From Apostichopus japonicus (Eukaryota > Echinodermata > Holothuroidea > Aspidochirotida > Stichopodidae): a DNA stretch of 64,000 bases. Shown in pieces: positions 58,269-64,000 of this stretch (position 1 is the stretch's first letter; each line of letters begins with the position of its first letter). The notes below the pieces were generated by a model. It was not told the origin of the DNA. It searched no databases and was given only the letters and a program-made list of their open reading frames with translations. The DNA lies in assembly GCF_037975245.1 (NCBI RefSeq), contig NC_092563.1, positions 21,668,960 to 21,732,959 on the forward strand, read 5' to 3'. The position numbers were made by a program, and so were the translations under genes.

Positions 58269-58600
58269 TCATGTTCGTTGCGAAAGGGTCCACTCGTCAG
58301 GGTGGAGCTGTCCCCTGGGCAGAGCATCGGCCATCACATTCTCCTTTCTGGCTATCTGAGAGACTTGTAGGGCCATGCCAGATTCTGTAGCTGTGGTGAG
58401 GGTCTCCCTTGCCAGACGGCAATATCTCCCTGACCTGGTGCCACCATGTCTGTTGACGTAGCTACAGTATGTTACCACCGTCGTGTTGTCTGAGAGGATG
58501 GTAGTCAAAAGCCCCGTACCTGGGCGCCGGAGGGCTCCAGAGAGCCCAATCCTGTGTATCTGCTGCTAAAGAAGTCAAGGACAGCGGCCTGCTTGGTGAC
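58269..58600 (-). pseudogene. DIRS RNase H domain remnant
   Basis: The 79-codon frame 58508-58269 reads LSDNTTVV, YVNRHGGTRS and NVMADALPRG, the RNase H core that follows reverse transcriptase in DIRS elements. Upstream sequence to about 58600 (ADTQDWALW) may be the start of the domain in another frame. The reverse transcriptase expected beyond 58600 is not recognisable. Confidence 0.65.
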
Positions 58601-58944
58601 CTTGTTAGCGCTTGTATGACAGCCGCACTCGCAGTACTGATTCAGTACCACAGTACCGTTGATGACTCTTTCAGTTATCAACCCGTTGCAATCAGAAAAC
58701 TCTGAAGAAAAGGAATGTCCTGATGATGCTAAGCTGTACCCTGTAGGGAGGTTTAATGGAGGTTCTTTCCATGCTAAAAAATATTAATCATAATATTGGG
58801 GAAAGAAAAGGCGTAGACCTATTGAAAGATAATGATGCCTGAGGCGCCTAACAATATTACCCCGGTCAACGAAAACCTGTCAAGCATAGAGACAAGTATC
58901 TCCTGGATGGGAAGCTGCACTGACGAAAAAGTGCCTTGCCCAAG

Positions 58945-59032
58945 GAAACAACTGAATGATCCGGCCAGGACTCAAACCTGCAAGCCTTAGATCACCAGTC
59001 CACTGCCTTCACCACTTGACCACAGTACTCTC
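58945..59032 (-). mobile_element. tRNA-derived SINE head
   Basis: On the minus strand an A-box-like TGGTCAAGTGG and a B-box GGTTTGAGTCC are spaced as in a tRNA (about 40 bases). It lies within the DIRS interval. Confidence 0.55.
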
Positions 59033-59379
59033 CAAAAATGAGTACTGAAGGTACAGAATCTCACTCTGCTGAGTGAGTACAGAATCTTAAACAATGCTAC
59101 CCTGCTACAAAAAATGAGACTGAGTACTGAATGGATAGTTTGCTTCAGCAGAATCTTAAACAAAGCTACAATGCTACTGTTTATGTGACTCCTACAATTA
59201 AATGTATGTATTTAAGAACGTATTTAGGATCATCCTGCAAGTAGGAACTTGAGAAGAAGCCTCACTGGCTTAACCAAGCTGCAAGCTGACTGAAGTCAGT
59301 CTCTTACATACAAATTTAACGTCCATGATTATGAAAATTCAACAACTCTGTAGCTGGACAACATACATTACTCTTGGGG

Positions 59380-59445
59380 TGGCCTGAACCGGGGACCTTA
59401 TGACTGAAAGGCTTTAACCCTGAGCTAACTGAGCGATAGACCTAC
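59380..59445 (-). mobile_element. Second tRNA-derived SINE head
   Basis: On the minus strand CGCTCAGTTAGCTCAGGG (A-box region) is followed by a CAT anticodon-like loop and CCCCGGTTCAGGCCACC (B-box region). It is degenerate, so a SINE rather than a working tRNA gene. Confidence 0.5.
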
Positions 59446-60212
59446 TCATCAGAAACAAACTCCCAACAGGGGCTGTGAAGATGGTGAGAGGGTGGGTTTG
59501 TAGAAAATCCACCTCATAAATCCCTGGCTGCTTAACGGAGCCCGGGGAGTTACTCAGCAAACACTAAAGCGTTACTAAGCATGTAGGCCTAGTGTTTTGT
59601 TATGGTAACGTTATTAGTGGTGTAAGAGGTATGTCACCGAAAACGTTTTCAGACTCATATTTCAAAACGATTTACGTTAAGACATTAATATAACATTAAT
59701 ATAACATTAATATCTCATAGAAACGTTATGTCGACGTTTTTACCACACCACATTTAACGTAATAAACACGTAATAAATGTTATGATAACGTACCCGTTAC
59801 TCCTCAAATCTCTCCATGTCGAGACTGTCAATTTCGTAGTGTAGTACAGTAGAAGTATCCAACTTCCTATTGAACCACCTAGCGCATAGCCACGACTAGG
59901 CTATCAGGTGCTACGAAATGCAACTGTGCTTAAAATGTCGGAACATCGAACATTATTCACGAAGCGCATACTGTATGCTCGGAGCGCGTTAGCGCTTGTA
60001 CCTTTGTTGGGGTTTTATCCTACCCCTTTTCCAACTTACTAACGCGTTTGTCTTGGAAATTCACCCAAAAAATAGAGAGAGGGGTTTATTCCATGGGATC
60101 GCTCACGTAGTCGACAGCTCGTTGCAGCAAACGTTGAGCTTACACGTGTCAATCCAGGTGACTGCTTGGCCCCCCTCCTCTCATAACAAATATACAGCGC
60201 GGGTATATTGTC

Positions 60213-60299
60213 TTGGCAGTTTGCCAAGACTCTTCGAAGGCTTGTTTTCCTGGCACTTTGCCAAGCTTCGAGAACGTTCTCTTCTTGGCAGGTTGCCAA
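60213..60299. promoter_or_regulatory. Three NFI-type palindromes in a 36-bp repeat
   Basis: TTGGC-N5-GCCAA at 60213-60227 and 60285-60299, and CTGGC-N5-GCCAA at 60250-60264. The spacing of 35-37 bp shows they are copies of a short tandem unit. Full NFI half-site spacing is kept in all three. Function is not shown. Confidence 0.4.
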
Positions 60300-60889
60300 G
60301 GTACTAAGTAACGAGACTGTACTAGAATCGCTTCAGTTTGCGCATTTTAACATGCTCTGGAGGGGGTTCCACACGCTTTTTAAACAACAAAACATAAGCA
60401 AGGTTTCAAACCTAGACATATGGCGATGAATTATAACGAGAGAGAAAAGTAATTAGCGAGGAGAATATGACCCATGAATGCCCAGGAAATCTATGTCATG
60501 TCCTGGTTTCTGCTGGTACTCATTAAACACACATTCGGGATGTGTAATGATAAATGGTGTAGCGATTGCAGTGTCTTTCCGCAATTGATTCGAACCTGTC
60601 GTCGCAGCTCAAGCTGCTAGTTCCGGGGGGCAACACTCCCCTGATGAAAGAGACTCTTCCCCCTCTTGGAGGCGGGATTAACTTTCAGGCTGGGGATAAG
60701 TAAATCTCCGTTTGCCGTGGGAACCTCGCTCCAGCCGGCTCTCCTTTCGGATTGGGCGTTTGCCCTTACTACCCCGTTCTGGGGGCCCAGCAGTTGTTGA
60801 TCTCATCGGTTCCCGGCTCCGGGACCGACTCCTGGGATCCGGAGTGGAACCTCGGTTCCGCACTCCCTGTGAGGTCTCGCTGGAGCCGT

Positions 60890-61620
60890 GGTCTCGTCGG
60901 ACCCGGGCCCCCGGAGCCCATCTCTGTGTGCGTACCTAGCCGGGTACCACTCCTCTCGACCCGGACATTCTGTCCATTCCGGTCGGAATTTCAAATGGGC
61001 TATTTGTTGGCCTTGAGCCTTGCCCTTGCCTTCCCCCTTGGTCATAGAATCCGGACGGTGCCGGGACCTTGGGGGGCAATATCTCTTTCTCCTCTCTCTC
61101 TCTCTCCTCCGGCCTCTCTCGCCGGACTCGGGCTCCCGGAGCCTATCTCTGTGTGCGTACCACTCCGGGTACCACTCTCCTCGACCCGGACATTCTGTCC
61201 GTTCCGGTCGGAACTTCTAATGGGCTTTTTATTGGCCTTGAGCCTAGCCTTCCTTGGGTCGGAGGGGAACGTCTGTTCCGGGCTCCCTCTGAGGTCTCGC
61301 CGGACCCTGGCTCTCCGGAGCCCCTCTCTTTGCGCGCACCACAACGGGTGCCGCTCTCTGCGACCCGGACGGACTGTCCGCTCTGGCCGTCTTTGTCATG
61401 GGCTTTTGGTTGGCCTTGAGCCTTGCCCTTGCCCTAGCCCTTGGTGGTACATCCGGACAACGCCGGCACCTTGGGAGGCAAAATCTTTATCTCTCTCTCT
61501 CTCACATGGGCTTTTGGTTGGCCTTGAGCCTTGCCCTAGCCCTTGGTGGTACATCCGGACAGCGCCGGCACCTTGGGTGGCAAAATCCCCATCTCTCTCT
61601 CTCTCTTCTCCGGCCCTCTC
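60890..61620 (+). repeat. GC-rich 180-225-bp tandem repeat
   Basis: About four degenerate copies share CATCTCTGTGTGCGTACC, GACCCGGACATTCTGTCC, TTGGCCTTGAGCC and a TCTCTCTCTC tail. Because of the repeats a 347-codon plus frame (60752-61795) and several minus frames stay open; neither resembles a known protein. It is inside the DIRS interval, where a Gag gene would be expected on the minus strand. Confidence 0.6.
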
Positions 61621-62049
61621 CTGGCCTCTCTCCATCTCAACTCCCACCAACTCTCTCACTTCCTCTTCATCTCCTGTCTCTCCTCCGATTCCCTCCAGGG
61701 GAACTGTGGGTTCGGTGATAGATCTAACCTGTCCCGGCCTGCTAGCCAGGTGTCGATGTGCTGCCACTGTCTGGTGTGAAAACAAAACAGACTAGACAGA
61801 GGTCTCGGAACAGTTCACACATTTAAGGTGGCTTCGAGACATGTCTGAGAAACCCATGTTAAAGAGAGACTAACGGCGAATAGTCTAACGTATCAAACGG
61901 AACGACTATAAGGAGGAAGTAGGGTGGGAGTATGCTAACAGAGAGTAAAGTTACGTGACAAAAACAACGCGCCCCGCTAGAGGCTCGCGGCTTACAAGGT
62001 ACGCTACAATAGTGAAAAACTTCCCACACTTAGAAGCGAACACGTAACT

Positions 62050-62950
62050 AGAATACAAGAAGGAAAAGGACGAAGCATGTATACAAGGGAGAGAACCCCT
62101 CTATCCGCGTACAGAGCGGGAAGGGAGGAACAAGGCTACGAGATACGCCCCAAGTGAAACTCCCGACACTTAGGAGGCGCACGAGTAGCGAAACCCATGG
62201 AGAAACATGAAAATAAGTACAAATATATGAAGGTTCAAACAAGAAACAACAACAACGTAATCGAACCGCCTAACCGCCTAGTATTGGATAGGAGTTCGCG
62301 GCTTACAAGATACGTTACAAGGAGAACACTTCCGACATATGGAAGCAACGTAACTAAACATATATGCATCGAAAAACTTGTAAAAAGGACGAAACATGTA
62401 TATAAGGGAGAGAACCCCCTAACCGCGAACCAGCGGAGGGGGGAACAAGGCTACGAGGTACACCCCAAGTCATGAGACTCAGGGAGCGCACGTAGCAACA
62501 ACTGGAGGAAACATGAAAATATACAACAATATATGAAATCAAGGATACTCCCGTCTTAACATGAAAAACAACGAAACGAGCCGACTATCTCGACTAGTTA
62601 GGAGATAACGGAACGTGGCTACAACTACGCTACAAGTGAAAACCCACACTGAAAGCGTAAAATTAACGAAGTACATGAAAGCAAAACATCTTATGCCTAA
62701 GTAAGAAAGGCTGAAACACATGTACATACGGAAAAACATGCCTATCCGCGTAAACAAGGCGGTATAGGCAACGCTACAAATTACGCTACAAGGGGAAAAC
62801 CCACACAAAAGCGTAAGAAGTAACGAAGGTACATGAAACAAGCAAAACATCTTAATTTTGAAAGTAAGAAAAGCTGAAACATGTACATACGAAAATATAT
62901 GCCTATCCGCGTAAACAAGGCGGTATAGGCAACGAACGAAGTAGTCTCGC
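62050..62950 (+). repeat. Degenerate tandem repeats near DIRS 5' end
   Basis: Two units about 315 bp apart share AAGGGAGAGAACCCC and GGAACAAGGCTACGAG (62087 and 62405 areas). Two further units about 170-180 bp apart share CCTATCCGCGTAAACAAGGC (62735 and 62900 areas). Non-coding by eye. Confidence 0.65.
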
Positions 62951-63202
62951 AGAGCTACTACCTGTTACCCTAAAAACGTTACGTAAGAAAAAACGAACGC
63001 ATGGGCGAGAGTGTACACTAAAAACAGCCCCCAAAAACACCCTTCCCTACAAGAAAAGGATACTTATCAGGCTGGAAAAGATCCTTGGAAGTGCAGAAGT
63101 CCTGATAGGAAACTTCTAGAGTATAAATCCAAGGTAATCCGGGCGAATTTCGCGAAAATTTTTCTAACTCCGAAAAACACATTGAGACACTTTGTGGGTA
63201 GA

Positions 63203-63316
63203 AAAATGAAGGAAGGCCATTAGGGCCAATGAGGGTGTACAGTGTTAAAAGATTACCAGGGCATTCTAGACACGGTAGAATGCGGTGCATAGGTTGTGGG
63301 GAGACAGGTAAGTGGG
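63203..63316 (-). repeat. DIRS right inverted terminal repeat
   Basis: Inverted partner of 56478-56591. The right tip continues with GGAACGAAGTAAAT to 63329, the base at which similarity to the internal region stops. Confidence 0.9.
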
Positions 63317-63329
63317 GAACGAAGTAAAT

Positions 63330-64000
63330 GTGGAAATATCGCTGGCAATACATGCATGGCAGAACAGTAGATGCCTGTATCTGCAACTGTGTTGCAGGGA
63401 GAGCGCTTGTGGAGGGAACAAGTGGAAAGATCAATTTTGTTTTTCTTTAGAGACACACTTAAGGCAAACCTGCTGCAGTTGACTGAGCCAGGTACCATTC
63501 TGAATTTTTCTATTTTACCAGAAGAGTTAAACATGAGATTATATTTGGTGCGAATACGTCCTTCTCCTCCATGATCCCCCCTCTCACTCCCCCACTATCT
63601 TCTCTCTCACACCCCTTAGAGCAACAACACACTGCCAGGGTATAAATCTGCATGTTGAACTGGTTATTTCTACTTGAGAGCAGAACAGTTGTTTTCATAT
63701 ACCATAAAAAATTAAAAAAAAGATATGTAAATCTCACCCATTGTTTGGGCATAATTTACAAGTCACAATATTTACAGGTCGTAGCTTACCCATGCAGTTA
63801 CCCATCTACCTGCCGATTAGCTGGTAACATTTTAGCACTGTGCCCACCCCCCCCCCTCCCACCCTTGCTGGACTTTCTTCACTTCCACTGACATTGGATG
63901 ATACTCAACCATCAACTAAAATGCACCACTAAACCTGTGTGACCCCCCCCCCACCCTACAAGAAAATTACAAAAAAAAACAGACATTTTGATGTGCACTT
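63330..64000. other. Right-edge flank, nothing recognised
   Basis: AT-rich sequence with C runs near 63848 and 63945. No exon, RNA gene or transposon end recognised. Confidence 0.5.

Larger units (their letters stand above)
56442..63329 (-). mobile_element. DIRS-type tyrosine-recombinase retrotransposon
   Basis: A 6888-bp element with the hallmark DIRS layout. It has inverted terminal repeats of 114 bp (56478-56591 and 63203-63316), identical by eye, and short unique tips. An internal complementary region at 57021-57120 holds copies of both outer ends joined head to tail. Minus-strand RNase H and tyrosine recombinase remnants lie just upstream of that region. No target-site duplication is seen, as expected for recombinase-mediated insertion. 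The coding part is broken, and I found no reverse transcriptase active-site motif. Positions 58760-60600 look unrelated (two SINE-like units, NFI-like palindromes). Confidence 0.85.

Noticed and set aside
58620-58790. Plus stretch reading NSEEKECPDDAKLYPVGRFN and ending at a stop
   Set aside because: Looks protein-like but has an upstream stop, no clear acceptor in phase and no recognised family.

Overview
The window is animal nuclear DNA. It is AT-rich and intron-rich, with many microsatellites, C-homopolymer runs and small transposons. Gene content, the frequent taggcct-type strings and the DIRS, Kolobok-like and Penelope-type repeats suggest an invertebrate deuterostome, most likely an echinoderm (possibly a sea cucumber). 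The assignment is inference. Almost none of the long open frames are genes; the real genes were assembled by hand from short exons using splice sites, reading phase and family similarity.

Four protein-coding genes can be supported. (1) Positions 1-6459, minus: a DHRS4-like short-chain dehydrogenase/reductase whose last exon(s) run off the left edge. (2) 10159-20309, minus: CDT1, the replication licensing factor, complete in 11 coding exons that keep phase and give 759 residues, plus an inferred upstream non-coding exon. (3) 22471-27385, plus: CYBA (p22phox), complete in 5 exons, 176 residues. (4) 41173-51132, minus: a PTPN1/PTPN2-type tyrosine phosphatase with a C-terminal membrane anchor; the 5' exons were not found and probably lie beyond 51.1 kb or outside the window. 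CDT1 and CYBA are head to head across about 2 kb; the CDT1 side carries a perfect E2F palindrome, and both genes map to 16q24.3 in human.

Between and inside the genes lie mobile elements: a 6.9-kb DIRS-type tyrosine-recombinase retrotransposon at 56442-63329 with 114-bp inverted terminal repeats and an internal complementary region that exactly joins copies of its two ends; a Kolobok-like element with TTAA target duplication and a THAP-domain remnant (54394-55854); several CAGGG...CCCTG or hAT-like MITEs; tRNA-derived SINEs; and a hammerhead-ribozyme-like motif of the Penelope/retrozyme type in a CYBA intron. Two pentanucleotide arrays (162-600, 32595-32925), many (TA)n tracts and several minisatellites fill introns and spacers.

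The genes do not form a pathway. CDT1 acts in nuclear DNA replication licensing, CYBA in membrane NADPH oxidase, the phosphatase probably at the ER face and the SDR in carbonyl or redox metabolism. The 27.4-41.1 kb stretch and 51.2-54.4 kb contain no gene that I can recognise.
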